This document shows, piece after piece, positions 53,095 through 61,480 of a stretch of DNA of 64,000 bases (its first letter is position 1; each line of letters opens with the position of its first letter). The stretch lies in assembly GCF_005144885.1 (NCBI RefSeq), contig NZ_CP039690.1, positions 1,364,001 through 1,428,000 of the forward strand, given 5' to 3'. Made by a program: the position numbers and the translations under genes. The stretch comes from Phreatobacter stygius (GTDB lineage Bacteria > Pseudomonadota > Alphaproteobacteria > Rhizobiales > Phreatobacteraceae). Under the pieces are notes generated by a model that worked only from the letters and a program-made list of their open reading frames with translations, was not told the origin of the DNA and made no database searches.

Positions 53095-54216
53095 ATGTAT
53101 GTGGCAGTCAAAGGCGGCGAACGCGCCATCGACAATGCGCACACGCTGCTCGCCCATGCCAGGCGCGGCGATCCGGCCATTGCCGAAGTCGTCCCGGCGC
53201 AGATCCGCGAACAGCTGACATTGGCGGTCGACCGGGTGATGACCGAGGGCTCGCTTTATGACCGCGACCTCGCGGCGCTCGCCATCAAGCAGGCGCGCGG
53301 CGATCTCGTCGAAGCCGCCTTCCTGATCCGCGCCTTCCGCACCACCTTGCCGCGCTTCGGCGCGAGCGAACCGGTCGACACCGCCGCCATGGCGGTGCAG
53401 CGGCGCGTTTCGGCGACCTTCAAGGACATCCCGGGCGGCCAGGTTCTGGGCCCGACCTTCGACTACACCCATCGCCTGCTCGATTTCATGCTGGAAGCCG
53501 GCGCTCCGGTCGCCGAGCCGCCGACCGCGCCGGCCGACGACACGGCCATGCCGCGGGTCACCGACCTGCTCGGCCATGACGACCTGATCGAGCGCAACCC
53601 CGAGGCCGAACCCGGCGCGCCGGTCGGCGATCTCACCCGCGAACCGCTGGATTTTCCGGCCGACCGGGATCTCCGTCTGCAAAATCTTGCGCGCGGCGAC
53701 GAAGGCTTCCTGCTGGCCTTGGGTTATTCGACCCAGCGCGGTTATGGCCGCACCCATCCCTTCGCCGGCGAAATCCGGCTCGGCGAGGTCGAGCTCGAAT
53801 TCGTCACCGAGGATGTCGGTTTCGCCGTGCCGCTCGGCGACCTCACCATCACCGAATGCCAGATGGTCACCCAGTTCAAGGGCTCGTCGACCGAGGCGCC
53901 GCGCTTCACCCGCGGTTACGGCCTGGCCTTCGGCCATTGCGAACGCAAGACCATGGCCATGGCCCTGGTCGACCGGGCGCTGCGCGCCCGTGAACTCGGC
54001 GAGGAGATCACCGCGCCGGCCCAGGACGAGGAATTCATGCTGATGCATTCCGACAACGTCCAGGCCACCGGCTTCGTCGAACACCTGAAACTGCCGCACT
54101 ATGTCGACTTCCAGGCCGAACTCGGCCTGGTCCGCAAGATGCGTCAGGAACTGGCCGAGCGGCAGGACCTTGCCGAGAAGAACCGGCTCGCCCCGCTGAA
54201 GGATGCCGCGGAATGA
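53095..54216 (+). CDS. phnI: C-P lyase nucleosidase subunit PhnI
   Basis: A 373-residue subunit that attaches phosphonate to ribose (ribosyl phosphonate triphosphate synthase) with PhnG, H and L. It begins MYVAVKGGERAIDNAHTLL, then GYSTQRGYGRTHPFAGEIR and ALVDRALRARELGEE, all PhnI-like. Length agrees with the family (about 350-375). Its stop overlaps the phnJ start by ATGA. Confidence 0.93.
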   Translation: MYVAVKGGERAIDNAHTLLAHARRGDPAIAEVVPAQIREQLTLAVDRVMTEGSLYDRDLAALAIKQARGDLVEAAFLIRAFRTTLPRFGASEPVDTAAMAVQRRVSATFKDIPGGQVLGPTFDYTHRLLDFMLEAGAPVAEPPTAPADDTAMPRVTDLLGHDDLIERNPEAEPGAPVGDLTREPLDFPADRDLRLQNLARGDEGFLLALGYSTQRGYGRTHPFAGEIRLGEVELEFVTEDVGFAVPLGDLTITECQMVTQFKGSSTEAPRFTRGYGLAFGHCERKTMAMALVDRALRARELGEEITAPAQDEEFMLMHSDNVQATGFVEHLKLPHYVDFQAELGLVRKMRQELAERQDLAEKNRLAPLKDAAE

Positions 54217-55115
54217 CCGCCCACTATAATTTCGCCTATCTGGACGAGCAGACCAAACGGATGATTCGCCGAGCCATCCTGAAGGCCATTGCCATTCCCG
54301 GCTATCAGGTTCCCTTCGCCTCGCGGGAAATGCCCATGCCTTACGGCTGGGGCACCGGCGGCGTGCAGGTGACCGCCGCGATCCTCGGCGCCGACGACGT
54401 CTTGAAGGTGATCGACCAGGGCGCCGACGACACCACCAATGCCGTGTCGATCCGCAAGTTTTTCGAGAAGACCTCCGATGTCGCCACCACCACGGCGACG
54501 GCGGATGCGACCATCATCCAGACCCGCCACCGCATCCCCGAGAAGACGCTGACCGACCGCCAGGTGTTGGTCTATCAGGTGCCGATCCCCGAGCCGCTGC
54601 GCTTCCTGGAGCCGCGCGAGACCGAAACCCGCGTCATGCATGCGCTGGAAGACTACGGCCTCATGCATGTGAAGCTCTATGAGGACATCGCCACCCACGG
54701 CCATATCGCCACGACCTATGCCTATCCGGTGAAGGTCGAGGGCCGTTATGTCATGGACCCCTCGCCGACGCCGAAATTCGACAATCCGAAGATGGATGAC
54801 TGCGCCGCCCTGCAGCTGTTCGGGGCCGGCCGCGAAAAGCGCATCTACGCGGTGCCGCCCTATTCGAGCGTGGTGTCGCTCGATTTCGAGGACCATCCCT
54901 TCGAGCCGACCAAATTCGACCGGCCCTGCGATCTCTGCGGTGCGCGCCACACCTATCTCGACGAGGTCATCACCGACGACCGCGGCGGCCGCATGTTCGT
55001 CTGTTCCGATACCGACCATTGCGAGGAGCGCCGGGCGGAGGGCCATCGCGGCGAACTGCTGGGCGAGGCGCCCAAGGCCATCGCTGGGAAGGCCATCGCG
55101 GGAGCGACGTCATGA
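54213..55115 (+). CDS. phnJ: C-P lyase radical SAM catalytic subunit PhnJ
   Basis: A 300-residue radical SAM enzyme that breaks the C-P bond. The cluster-binding cysteines 239, 242 and 264 lie in CDLCGARHTYLDEV and MFVCSDTDHC, and the catalytic Cys is 270, spaced exactly as Cys241/244/266/272 of E. coli PhnJ. The C-terminus carries a KAIAG repeat created by a 15-bp tandem duplication. It overlaps phnI and phnK by ATGA at each end. Confidence 0.95.
   Translation: MTAHYNFAYLDEQTKRMIRRAILKAIAIPGYQVPFASREMPMPYGWGTGGVQVTAAILGADDVLKVIDQGADDTTNAVSIRKFFEKTSDVATTTATADATIIQTRHRIPEKTLTDRQVLVYQVPIPEPLRFLEPRETETRVMHALEDYGLMHVKLYEDIATHGHIATTYAYPVKVEGRYVMDPSPTPKFDNPKMDDCAALQLFGAGREKRIYAVPPYSSVVSLDFEDHPFEPTKFDRPCDLCGARHTYLDEVITDDRGGRMFVCSDTDHCEERRAEGHRGELLGEAPKAIAGKAIAGATS
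55074..55103. repeat. 15-bp tandem duplication at the phnJ 3' end
   Basis: AAGGCCATCGCTGGG (55074-55088) followed by AAGGCCATCGCGGGA (55089-55103), 13 of 15 identical, encoding KAIAG twice in the non-conserved C-terminal tail. Confidence 0.8.
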
Positions 55116-55888
55116 CCGACCAGCCATTGATGACCGCCGACAGCCTGTCGAAATTCTACGGCGCCCGCACCGGCTGCCGCGACGTGTCGTTCGATCTCCA
55201 CGCCGGCGAGGTGCTGGCGGTGGTCGGCGAATCCGGCTCGGGCAAGTCGACGCTCCTGAAGCTGCTCTCCGGCCAGATGCCGCCCTCCGCCGGCCAGGTG
55301 ATGTATGCCATGCGCGACGGCGTCACCCGCGACATCGTTTCGCTCTCGGAAGCCGAGCGGCGTTTCCTGTTTCGCACCGACTGGGGGTTCGTCCACCAGG
55401 ACGCGGCCGCCGGCCTGCGCATGGGCGTCTCGGCCGGCGCCAATGTCGGCGAACGGCTGATGGCGGTCGGCTGGCGTCACTACGGCCGGATCCGCGACGA
55501 GGCCGAGACCTGGCTCGAACGCGTCGAGATCGACCGCGACCGGATCGACGACAAGCCCACCGCCTATTCCGGCGGCATGCGCCAGCGCCTGCAGATCGCC
55601 CGCAACCTGGTGACCAATCCGCGCCTCGTCTTCATGGACGAACCGACCGGCGGCCTCGACGTCTCGGTCCAGGCGCGCCTGCTCGATCTGGTCCGCGGCC
55701 TGGTTGCCGATCTTGGCCTTGCGGCCATCGTCGTCACCCATGATCTCGCCGTCGCGCGGCTCCTGTCCCACCGCATTCTGGTGATGAAGGATGGCCGCGC
55801 CATCGAGACCGGCCTCACCGACCAGGTGCTGGACGATCCCCGCGAGCCCTATACCCAGCTGCTCGTCTCTTCGATCCTGCAGCCGTGA
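55112..55888 (+). CDS. phnK: C-P lyase ATP-binding protein PhnK
   Basis: A 258-residue ABC-type ATPase that binds the C-P lyase core. Walker A GESGSGKST (about residues 38-46), signature YSGGMRQRLQIARNL and Walker B LVFMDEPTGGLDVSVQARLLD. The dipeptide-type layout, with WGFVHQDAAAGLRMGVSAGA, is typical of PhnK. The start overlaps phnJ by four bases. Confidence 0.93.
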   Translation: MTDQPLMTADSLSKFYGARTGCRDVSFDLHAGEVLAVVGESGSGKSTLLKLLSGQMPPSAGQVMYAMRDGVTRDIVSLSEAERRFLFRTDWGFVHQDAAAGLRMGVSAGANVGERLMAVGWRHYGRIRDEAETWLERVEIDRDRIDDKPTAYSGGMRQRLQIARNLVTNPRLVFMDEPTGGLDVSVQARLLDLVRGLVADLGLAAIVVTHDLAVARLLSHRILVMKDGRAIETGLTDQVLDDPREPYTQLLVSSILQP

Positions 55889-55901
55889 GGACCCTTTCGA
55901 G

Positions 55902-56645
55902 ATGAGCGCGATCCTGACCCTCGACAATGTCGCCAAGAGTTTCGTCATGCACCTGCAGGACGGCTTGACGATTCCCGTCGTCAACGGCGTTTCGCTGACC
56001 GTGAAGCCTGGCGAGTGCATTGTGCTCGGCGGCCCCTCCGGCGCCGGCAAGTCGTCGATCCTGAAAATGATCTACGGCAATTACCGCGTCGATTCCGGCG
56101 CCATCCGCGTCGTTGCCCAAACCACCGTCGCCCAAACCACCTTCGCCAGCGAAACGGCCGGTGCCGAGACCGTCGACATCGCCACCGCGGCACCCCGGCG
56201 CGTGCTGGCGCTGCGCCGCCGCACCATTGGTTATGTCTCGCAGTTCCTGCGGGTCATTCCGCGTGTGCCGGCACTCGCCGTGGTCGCCGAGGCAGCCATT
56301 GCCTTCGGCATCGAGCGCGCCGAGGCGGAAGCCCGCGCCCGGACGCTGCTGACCCGCTTGAATGTCCCCGAGCGGCTCTGGTCCCTGCCGCCGGCGACCT
56401 TTTCCGGCGGCGAGCAGCAGCGCGTCAACATCGCGCGCGGTTTCATAGCCGACCATCCCATTCTGCTGCTTGACGAACCGACCGCTTCGCTGGATGCCAG
56501 GAACCGCGCCGCGGTGGTCGAGCTGATCGACACCAAGAAGGCCGACGGCACGGCGATCGTCGGCATTTTCCACGATGACGACGTCCGCGAACGGGTCGCG
56601 ACCCGCATCGTCGACGTCACCACATTCGCCGCACGTGCCGCATGA
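55902..56645 (+). CDS. phnL: C-P lyase ATP-binding protein PhnL
   Basis: A 247-residue ABC-type ATPase. Walker A GGPSGAGKSS, then RTIGYVSQFLRVIPRVPAL, signature FSGGEQQRVNIARGF and Walker B LLLDEPTASLD. An in-frame duplication (AQTTVAQTTF, about residues 73-82) sits in the loop before RRVLALRRR, where family members are shorter. GAGG lies before the ATG at 55902. Confidence 0.93.
   Translation: MSAILTLDNVAKSFVMHLQDGLTIPVVNGVSLTVKPGECIVLGGPSGAGKSSILKMIYGNYRVDSGAIRVVAQTTVAQTTFASETAGAETVDIATAAPRRVLALRRRTIGYVSQFLRVIPRVPALAVVAEAAIAFGIERAEAEARARTLLTRLNVPERLWSLPPATFSGGEQQRVNIARGFIADHPILLLDEPTASLDARNRAAVVELIDTKKADGTAIVGIFHDDDVRERVATRIVDVTTFAARAA
56115..56144. repeat. 15-bp tandem duplication inside phnL
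   Basis: GCCCAAACCACCGTC (56115-56129) followed by GCCCAAACCACCTTC (56130-56144), 14 of 15 identical and in frame, encoding AQTTV-AQTTF in a variable loop. Confidence 0.85.
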
Positions 56646-56661
56646 GGAGCCAAAGACGACC

Positions 56662-57819
56662 ATGAGAGCAACCACCGACAAGGGCTCAGCGTCGCTCTTC
56701 GCCCGCCGCGTCATTCTCGCCGACCGCGAGGTCGCGGCCACCATCGTCGTCGAGAACGGCGACATCGTCGGGCTCGAAGAGGACCGGCAGCGGTCGGACG
56801 CCATCGATTGTGGCGACGACCTGATCATTCCGGGCCTCGTCGAACTGCACACCGACCACCTGGAGCCGCATTACGCGCCGCGGCCCAAGGTCTATTGGGA
56901 TCCGCTCTCGGCGGTCTTCGCTTATGACGCGCAGATTGCCGCCTCCGGCATTACCACGGTGTTCGACAGCCTCAGGGTTGGCCGCGATGACGACCGGCCG
57001 GGTGTTTCGGATGCCCTGCTGGAACTCTCCGAGGCGATCGAAGCGGCCAAAAACACCGGGCTCTTGCGCGCCGACCATCACACCCACCTGCGTTGTGAGA
57101 TCCCCTCGCGCGGCGTGGTCGAGGAGGCCGCCGACTATCTCGCCCGCTTCGACGTGCGGCTGATGTCGCTGATGGACCACACGCCCGGCCAGCGCCAATT
57201 CCGCGACGAGGAGAAGCAACGGATCTATTACCGCGGCAAGAGCGGGCTGAACGAGGACGAACTGACCGGCCTGTTCGAGGCGCGCAAGGCGCGCTCCGCC
57301 ATCATTGCCGAGCCGAACAAGCGCGGCCTGGTGGCGCTCGCCCATGGCCGCCGGATCGCATTGGCGAGCCATGACGACACGCTGGAAGAGCACGTCACGG
57401 AATCGCTGGCCGACCAGGTGTCGATCGCCGAATTCCCGACCACGGTGGAGGCTGCCAGGGCGTCCCACGCCGCCGGCATCTCGGTGCTGATGGGCGCGCC
57501 CAATGTGGTGCGCGGCGGCTCCCATTCCGGCAATGTCTCGGCGGTCGAGCTGGCGGAGGCCGGCGTGCTCGACATTCTGTCTTCCGACTATGTGCCGATC
57601 AGCCTGATCCAGGGCGCCTTCGGGCTTGCCGGCGTGCCGGCCATGGGCGGCCTTCCCGGCGCTATCCGTACGGTGTCCAAGACCCCGGCGGCGGCGACCG
57701 GCATGACCGATCGCGGCGAGATCGCGCTCGGCAAGCGCGGCGATCTGGTGCGCGTGGCGCTGGTCGGCAACCAGCCGGTGGTCCGCCAGGTCTGGCGCAC
57801 CGGCCTCAGGATCTCCTGA
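56662..57819 (+). CDS. phnM: Phosphonate metabolism hydrolase PhnM
   Basis: A 385-residue amidohydrolase-fold enzyme that removes pyrophosphate from ribosyl phosphonate triphosphate. Metal-binding HTDHLEPHYAPRP (about residue 69) and downstream DHHTHLRCE, SLMDHTPGQRQF, SHDDTLEEHV and SGNVSAVELAEAG are PhnM marks. The start at 56662 (MRATTDKG) has GAGGAG upstream. Confidence 0.94.
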   Translation: MRATTDKGSASLFARRVILADREVAATIVVENGDIVGLEEDRQRSDAIDCGDDLIIPGLVELHTDHLEPHYAPRPKVYWDPLSAVFAYDAQIAASGITTVFDSLRVGRDDDRPGVSDALLELSEAIEAAKNTGLLRADHHTHLRCEIPSRGVVEEAADYLARFDVRLMSLMDHTPGQRQFRDEEKQRIYYRGKSGLNEDELTGLFEARKARSAIIAEPNKRGLVALAHGRRIALASHDDTLEEHVTESLADQVSIAEFPTTVEAARASHAAGISVLMGAPNVVRGGSHSGNVSAVELAEAGVLDILSSDYVPISLIQGAFGLAGVPAMGGLPGAIRTVSKTPAAATGMTDRGEIALGKRGDLVRVALVGNQPVVRQVWRTGLRIS

Positions 57820-57821
57820 CC

Positions 57822-58436
57822 ATGTCCATGCCCGGCGCCCAGGATCGCGCACCACTCGACGGCCCTGCCCGGATCGGGCCGGGCCGGCTGGTGCTGGTGG
57901 TCGGCCCGAGCGGTGCCGGCAAGGACACCTTGATCGACGCGGCGCGCCGGCGGCTCGCCGGCAGCGATGCCGTGCTGTTCCCGAGCCGCGTGGTGACCCG
58001 CCCGCCATCGGCGGCGGAAGCCAATGCCGAGGTCGATGCCGCGACCTTCGCGACCCTGGCCAGGGTCGGCGGCTTCGCGCTGTCCTGGTCGGCACATGGC
58101 CATGACTATGGCATTCCGATCGCCATCGATCACCTGCTGACCGAGGGCCGCACCGTCGTCTGCAATGTCTCGCGCAGCATTCTGGAAGCCGCGCGCCGGC
58201 GCTACGAGGCGGTGATCGTGGTCGAGATCACCGCTCCGGCGGCCGTGCTGGCGGCCCGCATCGCGGCACGCGGCCGGTCGAGCGACGGCGATGCGACAGC
58301 GCGGGTGGCCCGTCTCGTCGAGACCGTGGCGCCGGCCGACCTGACCATTCTCAACGACGGCCCGGTCGAAGCCGCGATCCAGCAGTTCCTGGCCATTGTC
58401 GACGGGCCAGCCAAGCCGGTGCGTGCCACCCGCTGA
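57822..58436 (+). CDS. phnN: Ribose 1,5-bisphosphokinase PhnN
   Basis: A 204-residue P-loop kinase converting ribose 1,5-bisphosphate to PRPP in C-P lyase recycling. VLVVGPSGAGKDTLIDAARR (Walker A near residues 26-37), FPSRVVTRPPSAAE and FALSWSAHGHDYGIP are PhnN-like. It starts two bases after the phnM stop and is the last gene of phnGHIJKLMN. phnO and phnP are not adjacent. Confidence 0.92.
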   Translation: MSMPGAQDRAPLDGPARIGPGRLVLVVGPSGAGKDTLIDAARRRLAGSDAVLFPSRVVTRPPSAAEANAEVDAATFATLARVGGFALSWSAHGHDYGIPIAIDHLLTEGRTVVCNVSRSILEAARRRYEAVIVVEITAPAAVLAARIAARGRSSDGDATARVARLVETVAPADLTILNDGPVEAAIQQFLAIVDGPAKPVRATR

Positions 58437-58509
58437 GACCCAAGCTCCCTCATCCGCCGTCGATCGACTTCGACGCGGGAGGACCCAAGCGAATTCCGCG
58501 AAGACCCGC

Positions 58510-58540
58510 TTGACCCGGCCCCTGGGGCCGCCCCGATAGA
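58510..58540 (+). promoter_or_regulatory. MerR-type promoter with 19-bp spacer and dyad operator
   Basis: TTGACC (58510-58515) and GATAGA (58535-58540) are separated by 19 bases instead of 17. The spacer carries a perfect dyad CGGCCCC-T-GGGGCCG (58516-58530). This is the standard autoregulated MerR operator geometry, and a MerR gene starts 30 bases downstream. A second repeat CCCCTGGG/CCCAGGGG spans 58520-58548. Confidence 0.65.
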
Positions 58541-58570
58541 CCCAGGGGTCAGCGAACAGCGAGGTGATTC

Positions 58571-59605
58571 GTGAGCTCTTCCACCCGTTTTTTGAGCCCG
58601 TCCGAGGCGGCCAGGCGGCTCGGCGTCTCAGCCAAGGCCCTGCGGCTCTACGAGCAGCACGGCCTCGTCGCCCCAGGCCGCACCGCGGCCGGATGGCGGG
58701 CCTATGGCCCGGGCGAGATCACCCGAGCCGCCGAGGTCGTAGCGTTGCGTGCGCTCGGCCTCAGCCTCGCCCAGGTGGCACGCGTGCTCAGCGGTGACCC
58801 CGAGGGCCTGGAGCCGGCGCTCGCCGCCCATGAAGCCACGCTCGAAGACCGGGTCCGCCAGCTCGCCGGCACCGTCGAGAAGATCCGCGGCCTGCGCGCC
58901 GATCTCGCCCGGGGCAAGGCGCCGGCCGCCGGCGAACTGACACGCCTGCTCGGATCGGCAGCCGAGCTCGGTGTCGCCTTCGACTTGCCCTGGCCGTGGG
59001 GCGGCGAACGGTTCGAGTTCAGCGACATCCGGCCGCTGAACTACATCATCGGCCCGCTGGGGAGCGGCAAGACGCGACTGGCGCAACGCCTGGCCGAGGC
59101 CCTGCCTGACGCCGGCTTCCTGGGCCTTGAGCGGTTGGCGGACGGCGGCGCAGCGGCGCGGACCCGGCTCGACGCCGATGCGGCGCTCAAGGCGCGGGTC
59201 GATCGGACCCTGGCCTGGCTCGTCGAGGACGGCGCCCTGGTGTCGGAAACCCTGGTCACCCTGCTTGTCGAACTGGAATCGGAAAGCCCGGCGGTCCTGG
59301 TGATCGACATGGTGGAACAGGGGCTGGATCAGGCCAGCCAGGAGGCCCTGATCGCCTCGCTGCGCCGGCGTGGGCCGAGCGCGCGACCGCTGTTCCTGCT
59401 GACGCGCTCCTCCGCGATCCTCGACCTGGCCGCCGTGGGTGCCGACGAGGCGATCCTTCTCTGTCCCGCCAATCACAGTCCGCCAACCCGGGTCGCGCCC
59501 TATCCGGGCGCGCCGGGCTACGAGGCGGTCGCCACCTGTCTGGCCTCGCCCGAGGTGCGGGCGCGGACCGACGGGGTCATCGCCTGGCGGCCCCAGGTGG
59601 CGTGA
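58571..59605 (+). CDS. MerR-family regulator fused to a P-loop ATPase-like domain
   Basis: A 344-residue protein. Residues 8-75 form a MerR helix-turn-helix (SEAARRLGVSAKALRLYEQHG, in parts, and GWRAYGPGEITRA), followed by the usual antiparallel helix (about 80-115). Residues 150-340 form a separate nucleotide-binding-like domain: P-loop GPLGSGKT (161-168), a candidate Walker B VLVIDMVEQG, and TRSSAI. Known MerR effector domains are far smaller and bind metals or drugs. GTG start at 58571 with GAGGTG upstream. It follows the phn operon, but nothing links it to phosphonates. Target genes unknown. Confidence 0.72.
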   Translation: MSSSTRFLSPSEAARRLGVSAKALRLYEQHGLVAPGRTAAGWRAYGPGEITRAAEVVALRALGLSLAQVARVLSGDPEGLEPALAAHEATLEDRVRQLAGTVEKIRGLRADLARGKAPAAGELTRLLGSAAELGVAFDLPWPWGGERFEFSDIRPLNYIIGPLGSGKTRLAQRLAEALPDAGFLGLERLADGGAAARTRLDADAALKARVDRTLAWLVEDGALVSETLVTLLVELESESPAVLVIDMVEQGLDQASQEALIASLRRRGPSARPLFLLTRSSAILDLAAVGADEAILLCPANHSPPTRVAPYPGAPGYEAVATCLASPEVRARTDGVIAWRPQVA

Positions 59606-59617
59606 TCGTCGCTTCTC

Positions 59618-59660
59618 GACCGCGCAGGAAAAGGCCTCGCGGACCGCGCAGGAAGTGGCC
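59618..59660. repeat. Tandem-like direct repeat of 19 bp (24-bp period)
   Basis: GACCGCGCAGGAAAAGGCC (59618-59636) and GACCGCGCAGGAAGTGGCC (59642-59660) differ at two positions and lie 24 bases apart, in the gap between the MerR and FkbM genes. Origin unknown. Confidence 0.6.
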
Positions 59661-59771
59661 AAATGGCCGATTTGGCAGGCAATCTCCAGCATGCCCCTGG
59701 AAAAGCGCGCGCCGCGCGGTAGCTTGTCGGATCATGCCGGGGCGCCGAGGCGTCACGGACGGCAAGCCCGC

Positions 59772-59777
59772 AGGAGG
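59772..59777 (+). promoter_or_regulatory. Perfect Shine-Dalgarno sequence fixing a TTG start
   Basis: AGGAGG lies eight bases before TTG at 59786, whose frame runs into the FkbM protein (LNRYVARIPMM). The nearby ATG is out of frame, so the TTG start is the only supported one. Confidence 0.7.
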
Positions 59778-59785
59778 ACCATCCC

Positions 59786-60514
59786 TTGAATCGTTATGTC
59801 GCCCGCATCCCCATGATGGTCTTCTGCCCTGAACCGATGGAATTCGCCATCAAGGACGTGCTCGAAGGCGAATATGAGGCCAATTATGACGGCATCGGCC
59901 TCGACATTCTCGATATCGGCGCCAATGTCGGCTCGTTCGCGCTCTGGGCCGCCGCCCGCTGGCCGGGCAGCGCGGTCAAGTCCTTCGAGCCCCATCCCGG
60001 CACTTTCGACTATCTCCGGCGCAACACCGAAGGCCGGCGCGACATCACCATCGTCAATGCCGCGCTGTTTCCGGGCCCGGAGAAACGCGCCACCTTCGTC
60101 AGCCGTTATGCCGGCGACGGCGAATCCGGGCTCGCCGCCTATTCCGGCGACACCTTCGTCGACGGCCATATGGCCGAGACCTACGAGGTCGACGTGGTGG
60201 ATCCGGCGAGCCTGCCCTCGGCCGATGTGGTCAAGATCGACATCGAGGGCGGCGAAGGCGACGTGCTTGCCCATCTCGACCTGTCGAAGACCTCGCTGGT
60301 GCTGCTCGAATTCCAGAACCGCCGGAACCGCGAACAGATCCGTGCCATCCTGGCCGACGGCTTCGACATCCTGCACGACGAGGAATGTTCCTGGGACCCG
60401 CTGCTCGCCTATCAAGGCTATCGCGCTGACCTGAAAGGCGACGCCTATGGCCGGATCTTCGCGGTCCGCAAGAATGTCTCGCGGATGACCCGGCGGCCGC
60501 CGATCGAGCTCTGA
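59786..60514 (+). CDS. FkbM-family SAM-dependent methyltransferase
   Basis: A 242-residue methyltransferase. Motif I LDILDIGANVGSFALWAAA (about residues 40-58) binds SAM, then SFEPHPGTFDYLRRN and VVKIDIEGGEGDVLAHLD (FkbM hallmark), and LLEFQNR. The family O-methylates sugars, glycolipids or polyketides; the acceptor here is unknown. Start codon TTG with an ideal AGGAGG. It is isolated, with a convergent cupin gene after it. Confidence 0.85.
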   Translation: MNRYVARIPMMVFCPEPMEFAIKDVLEGEYEANYDGIGLDILDIGANVGSFALWAAARWPGSAVKSFEPHPGTFDYLRRNTEGRRDITIVNAALFPGPEKRATFVSRYAGDGESGLAAYSGDTFVDGHMAETYEVDVVDPASLPSADVVKIDIEGGEGDVLAHLDLSKTSLVLLEFQNRRNREQIRAILADGFDILHDEECSWDPLLAYQGYRADLKGDAYGRIFAVRKNVSRMTRRPPIEL

Positions 60515-60518
60515 GCCG

Positions 60519-60980
60519 TTATCCCATGGCCACCGGTTCCATCCAATGGACGGCCGTCCCCTCGTGAACGGCCTGGATGCTGACATAGCCGAACAGACTG
60601 TCCGGCGAAGCGCCATGCCAATGACGCTCGCCGGGCGCGAACCAGACGCAGTCGCCGCTCCTGATCTCCTCGACCGGCCCACCCGCGCGCTGCACCCGGC
60701 CGACGCCGGTCAGCACATAGAGCACCTGACCGAGCGGATGACTGTGCCAATGGGTGATGGCGCCCGGCTCGAAGGTTGCGCGCACCACCGTCGGATCGCC
60801 ATCGCCGGCGCTGGCGATCAGCGTCTCGGCCCAGAACGGCCCGCTGGCGACGCCAGCTGGGCCAGACGCAATCGCGCTTCCCGCGCGGATGATGGTCATG
60901 GTTTTCGGAGCCCGCGGTATCTCGTCCGCGCCGTCGTCACGCATGAAGGGCAGGTCGGCCCGGTCAGTGCTGCTGCGCAT
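60519..60980 (-). CDS. Cupin-domain protein
   Basis: A 153-residue single-domain cupin. The metal-binding motif 1 is THWHSHPLGQVLYVLTGVGR (His, His, Glu-equivalent Gln) and motif 2 is APGERHWHGA. This fits small enzymes such as quercetinase-like or carboxymuconolactone-linked cupins. GGAGG precedes the ATG at 60980, which overlaps the tautomerase gene by 17 bases: one operon with the tautomerase. Confidence 0.8.
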   Translation of the reverse strand: MRSSTDRADLPFMRDDGADEIPRAPKTMTIIRAGSAIASGPAGVASGPFWAETLIASAGDGDPTVVRATFEPGAITHWHSHPLGQVLYVLTGVGRVQRAGGPVEEIRSGDCVWFAPGERHWHGASPDSLFGYVSIQAVHEGTAVHWMEPVAMG

Positions 60981-61389
60981 GACCGGCCTCCGCAGGCGCT
61001 TCGGTCGATGCGACCATCTGCGCCTCGCCGCTGCCGAACGACCACTCGTCGGCGCCCCCGGTGGTGATCACCACCATCACATCCTCCGGTCGGAGGCCGG
61101 GCGCTTCGGCCAGCACGGCAACCAGGCGGCGGTAGAAGGCTCGCTTGACCTCGGTCGAGCGCGGCCGGCCGGCCGTGATCTGGATCAGCACGAAGTCGTC
61201 CGAGCGCGGACCGCCGAGATAATGCCGGTCAAAGATCAGCTCACCCGGTTCGAGCTGATGGATGACCTGGAAGCGGTCGTCGCGCGGCACGTCGAAGGCT
61301 TCGACCAGGGCCTGATGCAGACCATCGGAGAGCGCGCCGAGATAGGCCGGCGGCTTGCCCTTGAGAAGCGAGATGCGTGCGAACGGCAT
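60964..61389 (-). CDS. Tautomerase family protein
   Basis: A 141-residue protein starting MPFARISLLKGKPPAYL. The second-residue proline, exposed after Met removal, is the catalytic base of the tautomerase/MIF superfamily. Mid-sequence LIFDRHYLGGPRSDDFVLIQ matches the Tautomerase_2 family. It is divergent from a LysR gene and coupled to a cupin. Substrate unknown; aromatic ring-cleavage intermediates are possible. Confidence 0.82.
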   Translation of the reverse strand: MPFARISLLKGKPPAYLGALSDGLHQALVEAFDVPRDDRFQVIHQLEPGELIFDRHYLGGPRSDDFVLIQITAGRPRSTEVKRAFYRRLVAVLAEAPGLRPEDVMVVITTGGADEWSFGSGEAQMVASTEAPAEAGHAQQH

Positions 61390-61480
61390 GACCGTCCTCC
61401 TGATGCGACAGGCCAGGCCCCGGAACGGGCTTGACGGCAGCCATCATGCCGCCGCACGTTAATCCTGAAAATCGGGAAAT

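Noticed and set aside
59439-59789. 116-codon frame overlapping the MerR-ATPase 3' end and the gap to fkbM
   Set aside because: Mostly Arg/Pro-rich shadow sequence; the AQE repeat in it comes from the short direct repeat, not from a recognisable protein.
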